Under the pieces are notes generated by a model, which was not told where the DNA came from, did not search any database, and saw only the letters and a program-made list of their open reading frames with translations. From positions 3,720,501 through 3,784,500 of the forward strand of contig CP046177.1 of assembly GCA_014075215.1 (NCBI GenBank): a stretch of 64,000 nt of DNA, in the 5' to 3' direction. Shown here piece after piece: positions 7,397 through 15,940 of the stretch. Position 1 is the first letter of the stretch; the number at the start of each line of letters is the position of its first letter. The stretch is from Flavobacteriaceae bacterium. GTDB taxonomy: Bacteria; Bacteroidota; Bacteroidia; Flavobacteriales; Flavobacteriaceae. The position numbers and the translations under genes were made by a program.

Positions 7397-8205
7397 TTAA
7401 TTCTTTTTCTCTTTATAAAATCTTCCTTTAGGCTGACTTTTCGTGTTTTTATACATAACACTTTTTTGCTTCTTATTAACTACTTGTTGAGTTATTAACT
7501 ACTTGTTGAGCTCTACCATCGGTTCTCATTAAGTTATTTTGCTCAAAAAGGAATATTGTTTTTAAAAGATACTTTTTTATTACTATAACTCTGATGATTA
7601 AGTCCAACCGCATGTCCAAACTCATGTGCTCCATTACTACCTATATCCTCTTTTAATACTGCTTCATAAGGTCCTGGGGCTGCTCTCCCTGGAATTAAAA
7701 GCTGCATTCTATTCACTTCTGTATTACCTATTTCATCTGTTTTTCCATCAGCAGCAGCCACTCTGTCTTTACCTGTTATTGGACTTTTCTCCATAACTTT
7801 ATCTGTAAATTCAATTGCAAAATCAGATTTAGTATCAATCTCATCAACGAATTCTAATTTCACACTCATACTTATTATATTTCCGTCCGCATCTGTTCCC
7901 GAAAACTTCTCTGAAATAGTATTAGCTACATCAGTTGCATAGCTTATAATGTCTTTTTGTGAGGCACTTGAATTATTAAGGACTTTTATATTAGCTGTAT
8001 AGTCAACATGATTTTTACCCTCCTTATCCAGCCATTCATGCTTTCTTAATTCAAGCCCTTCAAGTTCTGTTCCCAATCCAAGCTTGTTTTCTTGGAATGC
8101 ATATGTAGAGTTATATACATAGTCAGCCGCTAACGGGTCAATAGCCATGAATCTACCTATTGAGGGGTCATAATGTCTAAAGCTATATTCATACATATTG
8201 TATCT
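7397..8205 (-). pseudogene. RHS-repeat polymorphic toxin C-terminus with metzincin-like protease tip
   Basis: The 5' end is lost at about 8205, where transposase sequence begins. It reads FRHYDPSIGRFMAIDPLAAD, the RHS-repeat-associated core that ends the toxin shell. A variable tip domain follows, with GAHEFGHAVGLNHQ, a full HExxHxxGxxH zinc-metzincin motif. The long frame stops at 7543 (NNIPF*). Removing one T restores FEQNNLMRTDGRAQQVVN. A 19-bp tandem duplication (7473-7510) then shifts the frame again, and the repaired end lies at 7397 just before the lipoprotein. The intact ancestor would be a secreted antibacterial or anti-host protease toxin. It is now dead. Confidence 0.85.
7473..7510. 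repeat. perfect 19-bp tandem duplication in the toxin 3' end
   Basis: TTATTAACTACTTGTTGAG occurs twice head to tail (7473-7491 and 7492-7510). It falls inside the repaired toxin reading frame, and 19 is not a multiple of three, so the duplication itself inactivates the C-terminus. Confidence 0.95.
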
Positions 8206-8799
8206 GCTGACCGTCCGAACCATACTTGGCACATGGATGTGTCTCAATTTAAGACTTTAGATAATGTGAGATTCTATATCTATACGGTAGTGGATAATTT
8301 CTCTCGTAAGATTGTATCGCATTATATTTCAAAACGTTTGTCAGCTCGTATTCGTGTTAAGAGTTTACGTCAAGCGATTAAGAATGAATTTGATGTTGAA
8401 ATTAAAGACCAGAGTTTGGATTTAATTGTAGATAGCGGTTCTGAGAATAATAACAAAACGGTTGCCAACTTTATCAAAAATTGCGAGGTATCTATTCAAA
8501 AGAAAATAGCACTTAAAGATGTTACATTTTCTAATTCCATCGTTGAAGGACCTTATAAAATCATGAAGAGTTTTTACTTTAGAAAGCAAGATATTTATTC
8601 ATGGACAATCAAAGATGACCTTGAGTATTTTGTGTTTGATTATAATTATAATAAACCCTGTCATAAACATAAGTATTTCATGCCTAACGAAGTCCACCTC
8701 AATCCTGATATTCTGGAATCTAAACCTATTTTAACAAACTGTAATCACGCCCGATTGGATGCCAACAGAAACTACTGTTGTAAACAGATTGTGGCATAA
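8200..8799 (+). pseudogene. DDE transposase, N-terminally truncated
   Basis: About 200 residues of an rve-type integrase core are present. HTWHMDVSQFKTLDN carries the first Asp, LIVDSGSENNN the second and NSIVEGPYKIMKSFY the Glu. YIYTVVDNFSRKIVSHYISK is the usual beta-strand between them. The helix-turn-helix part is missing, because the frame joins the RHS toxin near 8200. A start ATG at 8173 lies inside the RHS DNA and is an artefact of the fusion. The closest type is IS3/IS481-like; the exact family is unsure. It is probably inactive. Confidence 0.8.
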
Positions 8800-9116
8800 A
8801 GATTAAGATTCTAACAAACAAAGTGTTATTTTCTATTAAAACGTCCCTTTTTAATCTTTCAATACGTCAAAGAACTTTATTTATATTTTAAGAAATCTCG
8901 TGATTTCTATGTTAACAAACCAAACTAACCCTTTTAAGAATTACGTCATTTCTTAGCAGTTTGTTCGAATATTCGAATTGCCTGTATGTAAGCCACTTAC
9001 TCTTGTTTTCTTTTGTTCCGTCATTTCCAACCAACCTTGTAAGTCGCCGTATTCAAAACTAAATAATTGTGAGTAATTGACCTAATTTTTTGAAATATAA
9101 AAAAGCGACAGCAATT
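8800..9116. other. 317-base intergenic region with two dyads
   Basis: No gene is seen. It holds a 7-bp hairpin (AGAAATC 8891-8897 with GATTTCT 8902-8908) and a 14-bp palindrome TTCGAATATTCGAA at 8964-8977. The hairpin has no T-tract. The palindrome shares its TCGAA half-site with those near the KilA-N gene. Confidence 0.5.
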
Positions 9117-10004
9117 TTATGATTCAGGCAATTCATTGGATTTATTTGAATCTAGGTAAATATCCTCTGATGTTTTCTTTATGGACTTTAAAAAATCTTG
9201 TTTATCCAGTATTTCTTTTTGATACTGAGCTATTTTATAAAGTTTGGCAAAACGTTCTTCTTTGCTTATGCCTTCTCTTATCATATCAGCGTTAGCAGAT
9301 TCTAAATTCGATAAAACTGCCAATTCATTAATGCTAGCAATATCGCGTAAGTTTTTACCTTCTTTCTCTAATTTTGGATTGGCATCCCGCCATTGTTTCG
9401 CCGTGCATTTGAATAGTGCCACATTCAAAATATCAGCTTCTTCAGCATAGGCTAACCATTGAGTGTCTTTGGTGTAATTCGATTGCGGTAATATATAATC
9501 TTTAACAGCATCTGTTTGAATGGTATAGTTTACTTTACTCAATATACGTTTTACATTCCATTCTAGGTTGTACTGATTGTTTTCAATTTCTTTTAGCCTC
9601 TGAAATTCTTTTATGAGTAACAATTTGAACATTGGACTTATCCAAGCCCCAAATTCAAATGCTAAATCTTTATGAGCGTATGTACCACCATATCTTCCGC
9701 TTTTTGAAACTATTCCGATAGCATTTGTACTTTCTATCCATTTTTTTGGAGTAAGATTAAATGAATTTAGTCCAGCTTCTTTTTTAAACCTGTCGAATTC
9801 GACACCTTTAAAATTAGGGTTATACAATTGTTCCCAAATACCTAAAAATTCAACCGTATTTCGGTTTCTCATCCAATTTCTAATATGGTCACTTCCTTCT
9901 TCACCTCTTACCATATCCGTTAAGCAGATATAATCATTTTCATTATAACTAGTTATGGAAATAATTTTTTCTTCGACTTCTATTTTTTTAATCTTTGAAC
10001 TCAT
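9117..10004 (-). CDS. KilA-N domain protein
   Basis: The protein has 295 aa. Residues about 10-120 match the KilA-N DNA-binding domain of phages and mobile elements: YICLTDMVRGEEGSDHIRNW, NTVEFLGIWEQLYNP, FNLTPKKWIESTNAIGI, and GGTYAHKDLAFEFGAWISP. The C-terminal half is helical and charged, with no named domain. Such proteins act as regulators or anti-repressors. A perfect 30-bp palindrome lies 18 bases upstream of the start, and a shorter relative lies inside the coding sequence, so autoregulation is plausible. It is monocistronic, with accessory DNA on both sides. It appears intact. Confidence 0.85.
   Translation of the reverse strand: MSSKIKKIEVEEKIISITSYNENDYICLTDMVRGEEGSDHIRNWMRNRNTVEFLGIWEQLYNPNFKGVEFDRFKKEAGLNSFNLTPKKWIESTNAIGIVSKSGRYGGTYAHKDLAFEFGAWISPMFKLLLIKEFQRLKEIENNQYNLEWNVKRILSKVNYTIQTDAVKDYILPQSNYTKDTQWLAYAEEADILNVALFKCTAKQWRDANPKLEKEGKNLRDIASINELAVLSNLESANADMIREGISKEERFAKLYKIAQYQKEILDKQDFLKSIKKTSEDIYLDSNKSNELPES
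9791..9804. promoter_or_regulatory. intragenic palindrome related to the KilA-N operator
   Basis: TGTCGAATTCGACA is a perfect 14-bp palindrome inside the KilA-N coding sequence. It shares the 12-bp centre GTCGAATTCGAC with the upstream palindrome at 10022-10051. It may be a second operator, or it may be an accident of the residues EFD. Confidence 0.45.
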
Positions 10005-10021
10005 ATTTATGTTTCTGATAT

Positions 10022-10051
10022 TTTAAAGTGGTCGAATTCGACCACTTTAAA
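10022..10051. promoter_or_regulatory. perfect 30-bp palindrome upstream of KilA-N gene
   Basis: The half-site TTTAAAGTGGTCGAA is followed directly by its exact reverse complement, with no spacer. It lies 18-47 bases before the KilA-N start codon on the minus strand, where a repressor would block transcription. A dyad this long has a negligible chance of occurring randomly. The likely binder is a dimeric regulator, perhaps the KilA-N protein itself. Confidence 0.75.
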
Positions 10052-10196
10052 TATTTTATCATTTGTATATATACTCTATTCTAATCCTTTTTATGTTAAA
10101 ACTCAAAGGTAGAGTTTTTACAATAATTTAGAACAAAATATTGCAGAATTACAATCAAAAATTCAGTACTTTACTGCTCTTAATCTAATAAAAGAT

Positions 10197-10799
10197 ATGG
10201 CTTCAGATAAACTAACACTTATTAAAAAGATAATTGAACAGCAACTTGATTCTTTTGATTTTAATAAAGAGATCGACAGGAACGAAAAAATGCTTTCAGA
10301 CCTTCGTGAGACTCCTGCTGATGAGTATTCGCTATCTGGAAATATAGAATATGGCATCATTAATCTTCTTAGTTCTGCTACGGGTGTAACACATCCTATT
10401 GGATATTTGACAGCCAAAAAAGGAGCATTAAAAGAATTTCTTGATCTTTTGGATAAGGACACCCATCAATTAGAAGAAATCTTAAATCCTGTTCCACAGG
10501 AGAAAGATTCTTCTTGGAAAGATGACTTTCTTGAAAGGTTGGAAACAAAAGATAAGTCAGAGAAAAAACATTTTTTTGATTGTACACTTACCGATGAAGA
10601 TTGGGGTAGCGAAAACTGTATTTGTCCTGGAGCTTATATTTACAGAAAATATTTAAGCATTGGCTTATCTGAAGAAGAAGCCAAATTAATTTCTGACTAT
10701 AGAGAACTTGATGATTTAATGGAAGATAAAGAGAAATTTGCTAAAGGGAAAACACTTTATGAAAAGCATAAATTTTTGAATGTTTCTAATCAGAGGTAG
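10197..10799 (+). CDS. hypothetical protein, alpha-helical
   Basis: The protein has 200 aa, acidic and mostly helical, with no recognised domain. It contains a conserved-looking FFDCTLTDEDWGSENCICPGAYIY segment (given by its parts FFDCTLTDEDW and NCICPGAYIY) with three Cys, and a C-terminal LSEEEAKLISDYRELDDL helix. The frame is open upstream of the chosen ATG back to about 10107 (reading NNLEQNIAELQSKIQYF), so the visible gene may be the 3' part of a longer one, or it may use an upstream start. It stands alone between accessory genes. The function is unknown. Confidence 0.55.
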   Translation: MASDKLTLIKKIIEQQLDSFDFNKEIDRNEKMLSDLRETPADEYSLSGNIEYGIINLLSSATGVTHPIGYLTAKKGALKEFLDLLDKDTHQLEEILNPVPQEKDSSWKDDFLERLETKDKSEKKHFFDCTLTDEDWGSENCICPGAYIYRKYLSIGLSEEEAKLISDYRELDDLMEDKEKFAKGKTLYEKHKFLNVSNQR

Positions 10800-10836
10800 T
10801 ATCTATCCTTCAAAATACAATTAAATGCTGATAGCC

Positions 10837-11285
10837 TCATTTATTGGTTTGGTGTTGATTAGTTTTAATTGTAGTTTGAGTTTTTGAGCCTTCAATCATT
10901 ACCTTCAAATTATTACCTTCTTCTGTTATCCAATGATTTTTTGCAATTAGCTCTTTGATCTTATTTTTATCTCTTTCCGAATATAAATCAGAATTTAAAC
11001 CTGATAATAGTTCTGGTCGTTCTGGATATAACCAATAGCTTTTATGCTCTGTTTCTTCTATACTTCTAGAAATACCATCTGGATGCAATAATTTTAAATC
11101 TGGGATTATTTCTTTTGCCAATTCATATATCTCCAGTCCATCTTTATCCCAATCAGCAGAGTAGTAAATTGGAAGCCCTCTTCTAATCTCAAAAGTGTAT
11201 TCAAGTTTGGGAACATTTTTTCCACCAGTATAATTCCCCCCATTGATAGGACAGATTTTATTAAAACTTAAATGAGATAATGATG
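10837..11285 (-). pseudogene. TOPRIM-like protein, C-terminal fragment
   Basis: The frame is open from about 11285 to the stop at 10837. It reads GLPIYYSADWDKDGLEIYE followed by PDLKLLHPDG. The Y-x-D-x-D-x-DG pattern resembles the metal-binding strand of TOPRIM/DUF2399-type domains found in Wadjet-like and topoisomerase-like proteins. No start codon fits the 5' end, where an IS-end-like sequence begins. The gene was therefore cut by mobile DNA. The family assignment is tentative; nothing N-terminal remains to judge the system. Confidence 0.45.
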
Positions 11286-11319
11286 TTGAAAGAGGGGGTC
11301 CGGGTGGAGACTGATAACT
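11282..11319. mobile_element. relict insertion-sequence end
   Basis: The sequence from GATGTTGAAA to CTGATAACT resembles, with a few substitutions and a one-base gap, the reverse complement of 55667-55703 upstream of the ISXO2/IS1595 transposase. It is probably a left-over terminus from a relative of that element. It marks the point where the TOPRIM-like gene was cut. Confidence 0.5.
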
Positions 11320-11359
11320 CTCATTTTTTGTGAATAACTCCCCAAAGTATCATCATATC

Positions 11360-11490
11360 TCATGCTGCTATTTTTAGGGTTTGTTGATAAATGGTTTGAG
11401 GATGTTGATTACCGATACTTTGATGTCTTCTTTGTGTATTGTAATACTCGAAATACTCCTTTAAACCTCTATAACATTCTCTACCATCAC
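11360..11490 (-). pseudogene. IS3-family transposase, C-terminal fragment
   Basis: On the minus strand the frame reads GLKEYFEYYNTQRRHQSIGN, then HPQTIYQQ, ending in TGA at 11360-11362. This is the typical C-terminus of IS3-family OrfB proteins (FxxYNTxRxHQSLGxxTP). Only about 40 residues remain; upstream it runs into the group II intron flank. It is unrelated in sequence to the IS3 copies at the window start. Confidence 0.75.
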
Positions 11491-12060
11491 TAGCTGGAAA
11501 CAAATATACATGTTTTGTGCCGTGAATCTTGAAACAGGGCGTTCGCCCTGATTAAAAGAATGTTGTGTAGGAGATGGTAGTAGGTCTACCAAAGTCGTTG
11601 TGCAAGCGAAGTCTTTAAACCGCCCCTCGGTGCTTGGATAGTAATAGAAAGGTATTGAAGGGAAAGGGGAAAAGGCTAACAAGATTAGTCAGGTGCGAAT
11701 AAGAGAGATGAATGCAAATGAACCACTGAAGAAGTAATGAGAGATATTTACCCCACTGTCAAAAGCTGGTTATTGTGTGCACTTGTGATAACTGTAACGG
11801 GAACTTGCATGACTGGTTACAGGGCAGTCGTTATTGAGGTGGCATGACTCTTATTTAGGCTCTTACATGGAACACGGGAAGTCCTTATTAAATGCTAAGC
11901 GAAATACTCAAACAAGATATCCCTGTAAGGTAGAATAACAAAGTTAATAAGGATGGCGGATGAAGCCGTAGTAGTGATGAAGCTTCTGTAATGGAAGTAG
12001 AGCAAAGGGCTTCAGTTATACAGTTTTAAATGATTTAACAACTTAAAAAAAAAAAGGAGG

Positions 12061-13328
12061 ATGACTTCATTATTTGAAACAGAATTAAAAACGGTACCGA
12101 TTACCAAACAAATGGTTCGGGAAGTCTACCGGAAAGTTTTGGCGAACAGGGTAGTGCAGGAGTAGATAAAGAAAGTCTGGAAGCCTATCAGAAAGACTTA
12201 CTTAAAAATCTGTACAAACTATGGAATCGACAAGCATCAGGCAGTTATTTTCCCAAACCAGTACGAGAGGTAACAATACCCAAGCCAAATGGGGGCGAAC
12301 GTAAACCAGGTATTCCTACAGTAGAAGACCGCATAGCCCAACAAGTACTCAAGACGTATTTAGAACCCAGATTAGAAAAGGTTTTTCATGAAAACTCATA
12401 TGGATATCGACGATCCAAAAGTGCGCACGATGCCGTGGATGAAGTCCGCAAGAACGTTAAGCAATATTGGTGGGTCATTGATATAGATATCAAGAACTTC
12501 TTTGATGAAGTCAACCATGAATTATTAATGAAAGCCTTAGAACGTCACGTAGAAGAAAGATGGGTAAAGTTGTACATCAAACGTTGGCTGGAATGCCCCA
12601 GTCAGTCAGTAGATGGTACACTAACACCCAAAAACGGAAACGGGACACCACAAGGAGGCGTAATTAGCCCTCTTTTAGCAAATCTGTTTCTACACTATGT
12701 TATTGACAAATGACTTCCAAAACAAAGTAAGTACATGAAATTTGTACGCTATGCAGATGATATTATTGTGCATTGTTACTTAGACTGGGAAGCAAAACGC
12801 TTGTTGAAAGCGATACGAAAACGACTAGAAGAATGCCATTTACGTTTAAATGAAGAGAAAACAAAACTGGTGTACTGTCAAACTTACAGAAGAAAACGAG
12901 TAAGAGGCTATCCAAAGCAGTTTGATTTTCTAGGTTTTACGTTCAAACCACGCACAACCACCTATAAAGAGGATGGGAAATATGTCCTGTTCCTAGGCTA
13001 TGATTGTGCGATAAGCCAGAAGTCCAAAACACGCATACTAAACGGTTGGTTCAAAATGAATCTGAACCGCAGAAGCTCACTAACACTACAAGATATAGCA
13101 ACAATGATAGAACCTCAAATGCGAGGCATTATCCGTTACTATGGAAGGTATAGAAGATGGGAACTACAGCGAGTTATGTGGTACTTCCAAAGACGGCTAG
13201 TGAAATGGGCGTTGAATCGGTACAAACGATTTAAGGGAAGTTTTGATAGAGCATACAAATGGTTAAAGAAAATGAAACTTCAATATCCAACCATGTTTTA
13301 TCATTGGACAATCTTTCCATCAATTTAA
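12061..13328 (+). pseudogene. ltrA-like: group II intron reverse transcriptase/maturase, frameshift plus nonsense
   Basis: The frame starts MTSLFETELKTVPITKQMVR. A missing base near 12147 breaks it at ANxGSAGVDKESLEAY. It then continues through RT motifs IPTVEDRIAQQVL, SYGYRRSKSAHDAVDEV, DIDIKNFFDEVNH and GTPQGGVISPLLANLFLHYV. A TGA at 12711-12713 replaces a Trp (VIDK*LPKQSKY). The frame goes on to FVRYADDIIVHC, the catalytic YADD, and a C-terminal maturase X domain (GIIRYYGRYRRWELQRVM). No HNH endonuclease domain is seen. It would splice and reverse-transcribe its own intron if intact; two lesions make it a pseudogene. Confidence 0.9.
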
Positions 13329-13339
13329 TTGTATAACAC

Positions 13340-13374
13340 GAGCCGTATGAGACGAGAGAATCATGTACGGTTCT
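13340..13374 (+). ncRNA. group II intron domain V
   Basis: The hairpin pairs GAGCCGTATGA with TCATGTACGGTTCT around GACGAGAGAA. Its size and the AGC catalytic triad near the base are those of group II domain V, the most conserved intron part. It looks undamaged although the protein is broken. Confidence 0.9.
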
Positions 13375-13408
13375 GTGAGAGACTTGGGGTGAAATTCCCC
13401 TTGTCTAC

Positions 13409-13668
13409 TCAGCCTTTGTAGCACCACACAAAAGCCATCATAACAAGTAGTATCAATTTTTCAATACGCTTAATATCTTGCAGGTGGGTATTTTCGATAT
13501 CAAAGCCACTTGATTTGATAGCTTTAAAACACATTTCTATCAGCCATCTTTCTTTGTACTGCTCCATAGCTTTATCTGGTGCGTTGAACGAAACGATAAT
13601 TAAGAAATCCTGTTTTCCGTTTTTGGGATGAAGTTTACATTCTGTTGTATGCAAGCGTAAAAAAAGAT
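13409..13668 (-). pseudogene. IS4-family transposase internal fragment
   Basis: It encodes CKLHPKNGKQDFLIIVSFNA through YKERWLIEMCFKAIKSSGFD to MAFVWCYK, matching residues about 235-315 of the full transposase that follows. It keeps the YREK signature but has neither end. The intron 3' end abuts the right side and the next IS4 copy abuts the left side. It differs from both full copies at several residues, so it belongs to a third, older IS4 copy. Confidence 0.85.
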
Positions 13669-13678
13669 AGTTCATTGT

Positions 13679-14773
13679 CTAAGTACATGACAAAAATTTA
13701 GTCAAGTTCATATTGTTTTGATTTACAGGGTTTAATAGCACAGAAGCGATATAATCTAATCCATATTTGAATATGCTTTTAGCCATTCTTCCATGCTTTT
13801 TTATTTTGATAGGCTTAATCTGATGTAAATATATACCAACTTTGTAACACCATACGAAAGCCATCATTACAAGCAGTACTAATTTTTCAATACGCTTAAT
13901 ATCTTGCAGGTGTGTGTTTTCAATATCAAAGCCACTGGCTTTCATTGCTTTAAAACACATCTCTATCTGCCATCGTTCTTTGTATTGTTCAAAGGCCTTA
14001 TCAGGAGCGTTGAACGATACAATGATTAAGAAATCAGGCTTTCCATTTTTTGGGTACAACTTGCATCCGGAAAGGAAACAAAGCTGACCATTAACACGTA
14101 CAATTTTAGGATAATACACAAACTCATTGATCTTATGTGGATTAAACAAGTGAAATACTTTGATGGTTTTGTTCTTATCAGGAAGCTCTACCTTAAAGTT
14201 GTTTCGAATGCGGATATAATATTTGATTCCATTTGTATTCAAGAAATCCAACCAATGATTACCTACAAACTCTCTATCGGCTACAATGGATTTAATAACA
14301 TCTTTGCCAAAAAGTCTTATGAAACGATTCACAAGATCAATACGCTCCTGACTGTTAGAGTTCCCTGGCTTATCTAACATAGTAAATAACAATGGGAAGG
14401 CAACACCTTTATAGACAACTCCCAACTTAAAAATGTTGATGTTGGTCTGACCAAACTTCCAATTGGTCCTATCAATACTCAAGATCAATCCCTCTTGCTT
14501 AGGAAGGAGACTAAATATAAGACGAGCGATCAAATCTCCATCCAACGAATAATCAGCAATAAATCTTTGAATACGTCTGAGTGATGACTTCGAATCTACT
14601 GAGGTCTCAAAAGCGTTGGCTACCTTTTCAAAGGTAACTGTCTGTACCTTACAGAGGGCGATAATGAAATGTGATATGAGTTTGATTCTTGCCAAATTGA
14701 TCTTACCTTGGAAATGAGAACTTAAAACTGAATTTAATTCACTACTTTTAGTGGAAGCATTGGTTTTTTTCAT
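13679..14773 (-). CDS. IS4-family transposase, copy 1
   Basis: The protein has 364 aa. The DDE residues are in LILSIDRTNWKFGQ (Asp), IKSIVADREFVG (Asp) and YKERWQIEMCFKAMK (Glu). The last stretch is an exact Y-(2)-R-(3)-E-(6)-K signature, which defines IS4. The N-terminal 80 residues (ELNSVLSSHFQGKINLARIK) bind DNA in this family. It is about 90% identical by eye to the copy at 45774-46868, with substitutions spread over the length, so the two are not recent duplicates of each other. It looks intact and is flanked by a clean target duplication. Confidence 0.93.
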   Translation of the reverse strand: MKKTNASTKSSELNSVLSSHFQGKINLARIKLISHFIIALCKVQTVTFEKVANAFETSVDSKSSLRRIQRFIADYSLDGDLIARLIFSLLPKQEGLILSIDRTNWKFGQTNINIFKLGVVYKGVAFPLLFTMLDKPGNSNSQERIDLVNRFIRLFGKDVIKSIVADREFVGNHWLDFLNTNGIKYYIRIRNNFKVELPDKNKTIKVFHLFNPHKINEFVYYPKIVRVNGQLCFLSGCKLYPKNGKPDFLIIVSFNAPDKAFEQYKERWQIEMCFKAMKASGFDIENTHLQDIKRIEKLVLLVMMAFVWCYKVGIYLHQIKPIKIKKHGRMAKSIFKYGLDYIASVLLNPVNQNNMNLTKFLSCT

Positions 14774-14887
14774 TAGAAAAATGAGTGATGTTATTCTTCT
14801 AATATACTGAAAATCAATGCTTTATTTTAATTATTTAACATTTAATTTACTGATAATCAATTAATTATATTTTTTGTCATGTACTAA
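13679..14887 (-). mobile_element. IS4-family element copy 1, 1209 bp
   Basis: The terminal inverted repeats read CTAAGTACATGACAAAAA at the left and TTTAGTACATGACAAAAA-like at the right (reverse complement). A 10-bp direct repeat AGTTCATTGT flanks it at 13669-13678 and 14888-14897, a clean target duplication. It holds one transposase gene, whose stop codon lies in the left repeat. Confidence 0.92.
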
Positions 14888-15081
14888 AGTTCATTGTAGA
14901 TAAGTCAGTGCAAACTTGAAGGAATTTATTTTGTTTCCCCCTCGCGCCGCTTTTATGATATTTTGGTACAAAATTGAAACCCCTATCGCAAACAGCACAT
15001 TTGCAAATCACACGAGCCAACTCACAACCAAAATTTGCAAAAGAGCTGTTTCTTTGCCATCGCACTCACAGCTTTGTTGGT

Positions 15082-15241
15082 GAACTCGTTTATACTTTTT
15101 GAATTTGCTAAAAAATTGCTGTTTTTAACTCTGTTTTTATCTTTTTTTCCTTCCGTAGCGCTGCTATGCAACTCAAAAAATCCTTCAACAGCCCTAAAAA
15201 CTTCTAATGTTCGCTTACATCCAAAAAGTTTAAATGAGTTC
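15082..15241. repeat. MITE family 3, copy a (160 bp)
   Basis: The imperfect terminal inverted repeats are GAACTCGTTTATACTTTTT at the left and AAAAAGTTTAAATGAGTTC at the right. The inside is AT-rich and carries CCGTAGCGCTGCTATG (15153-15168). A second full copy is at 59794-59950 and half copies are at 36293-36317 and near 39124-39137. It has no coding capacity. It fills most of the gap between the IS4 copy and the GAF gene. The rest of the gap (14898-15081 and 15242-15330) shows nothing I can name. Confidence 0.85.
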
Positions 15242-15330
15242 AATGCCAATTGCTTAAGCAATAAAATGATCTTAAATAAAAGACGAAAAATTCTAAGAGT
15301 AAATTACCAAATTACAATGAATGAATTTTT

Positions 15331-15783
15331 CTATAGTATGGTTGCTACTTGTCGGCATACAAAGACTAACAATTCCTCATCTTTTTTAGTAAACGGATGA
15401 GATGTATGGGAATCTATGTCTATCTGGCCGACATTTTCTCCATTTACCAAAATGGGAATCACAATTTCCGATTTTACTTTCCATCCGCAAGAAATATAAT
15501 TTTCTTGAGAAGTTACATCTTGTACCACAAAATTTTTATTACTCAAAGCTACTTGCCCGCAGATTCCTTTTCCAAAAGGGATAATGGTATGTTCGGTAGG
15601 TTCACCGGTAAATTGAGCTAATTTCAATTCTTCTTTATTTCCATTTTTAAAGTAAAACCCAACCCAGTCATAATGTGGAACAGCACTTTCGAGAAAGTCA
15701 CAAATCCCTTGCAGTTTTTGTTCTTTTCCGGAACTTGAAGAAATCATTTTTTCTATACTATTTTTTAGCGCATTTATCTTCAT
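15331..15783 (-). CDS. msrC: GAF-domain protein, probable free-methionine-(R)-sulfoxide reductase
   Basis: The protein has 150 aa and is a single GAF domain of fRMsr size. It reads YDWVGFYFKNGNKEELKLAQ, then PFGKGICGQVALSNKNFVVQD, then NYISCGWKVKSEIVIPI. In the fRMsr family, three Cys (84, 94 and 118 in E. coli numbering) work in catalysis and resolution. Two of them, in GICG and ISCG, are visible here, while the middle one is Val (NFVVQD). It would reduce free methionine-R-sulfoxide in the cytosol. A plain ligand-binding GAF protein is the alternative. It is monocistronic, and the start MKINALKN fits the domain boundary. Confidence 0.75.
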   Translation of the reverse strand: MKINALKNSIEKMISSSSGKEQKLQGICDFLESAVPHYDWVGFYFKNGNKEELKLAQFTGEPTEHTIIPFGKGICGQVALSNKNFVVQDVTSQENYISCGWKVKSEIVIPILVNGENVGQIDIDSHTSHPFTKKDEELLVFVCRQVATIL

Positions 15784-15940
15784 ATCAAGAGTAATAATTT
15801 TACAAAAAAATTAAAAAAATTAGTAGTAATACCAAAAAGTGTAGATAAATTTTACGGAAAATCACAATTTTTTTATGGACTTATGTACAAAAAAATTAAC
15901 ATTTCTTTTTGAAAAGAATACAGTACATTTGTAATACCTT

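Larger units (their letters stand above)
11517..13410 (+). mobile_element. group II intron, degenerate
   Basis: The 5' end GTGCCGTGAATC fits the GUGYG start of group II introns. The RNA-rich, non-coding domain I-III region spans 11517-12060, with hairpins such as AGGGCG-TTCG-CCCT. The intron-encoded reverse transcriptase follows, then domain V (13340-13374) and a domain VI-like hairpin (GGGGTGAAATTCCCC), ending near CTACTC. The 3' flank (and perhaps the 5' flank) is IS4-transposase-like, so it seems to have entered an IS4 copy in antisense. With two coding lesions it is probably immobile unless helped in trans. Confidence 0.9.

Noticed and set aside
8173..8199. Start of the DDE transposase at 8173
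   Set aside because: The first residues come from antisense RHS DNA; homology begins near 8200.
12435..13328. Two separate reverse-transcriptase genes
   Set aside because: They are parts of one intron protein broken by a TGA; a third part lies upstream after a frameshift.
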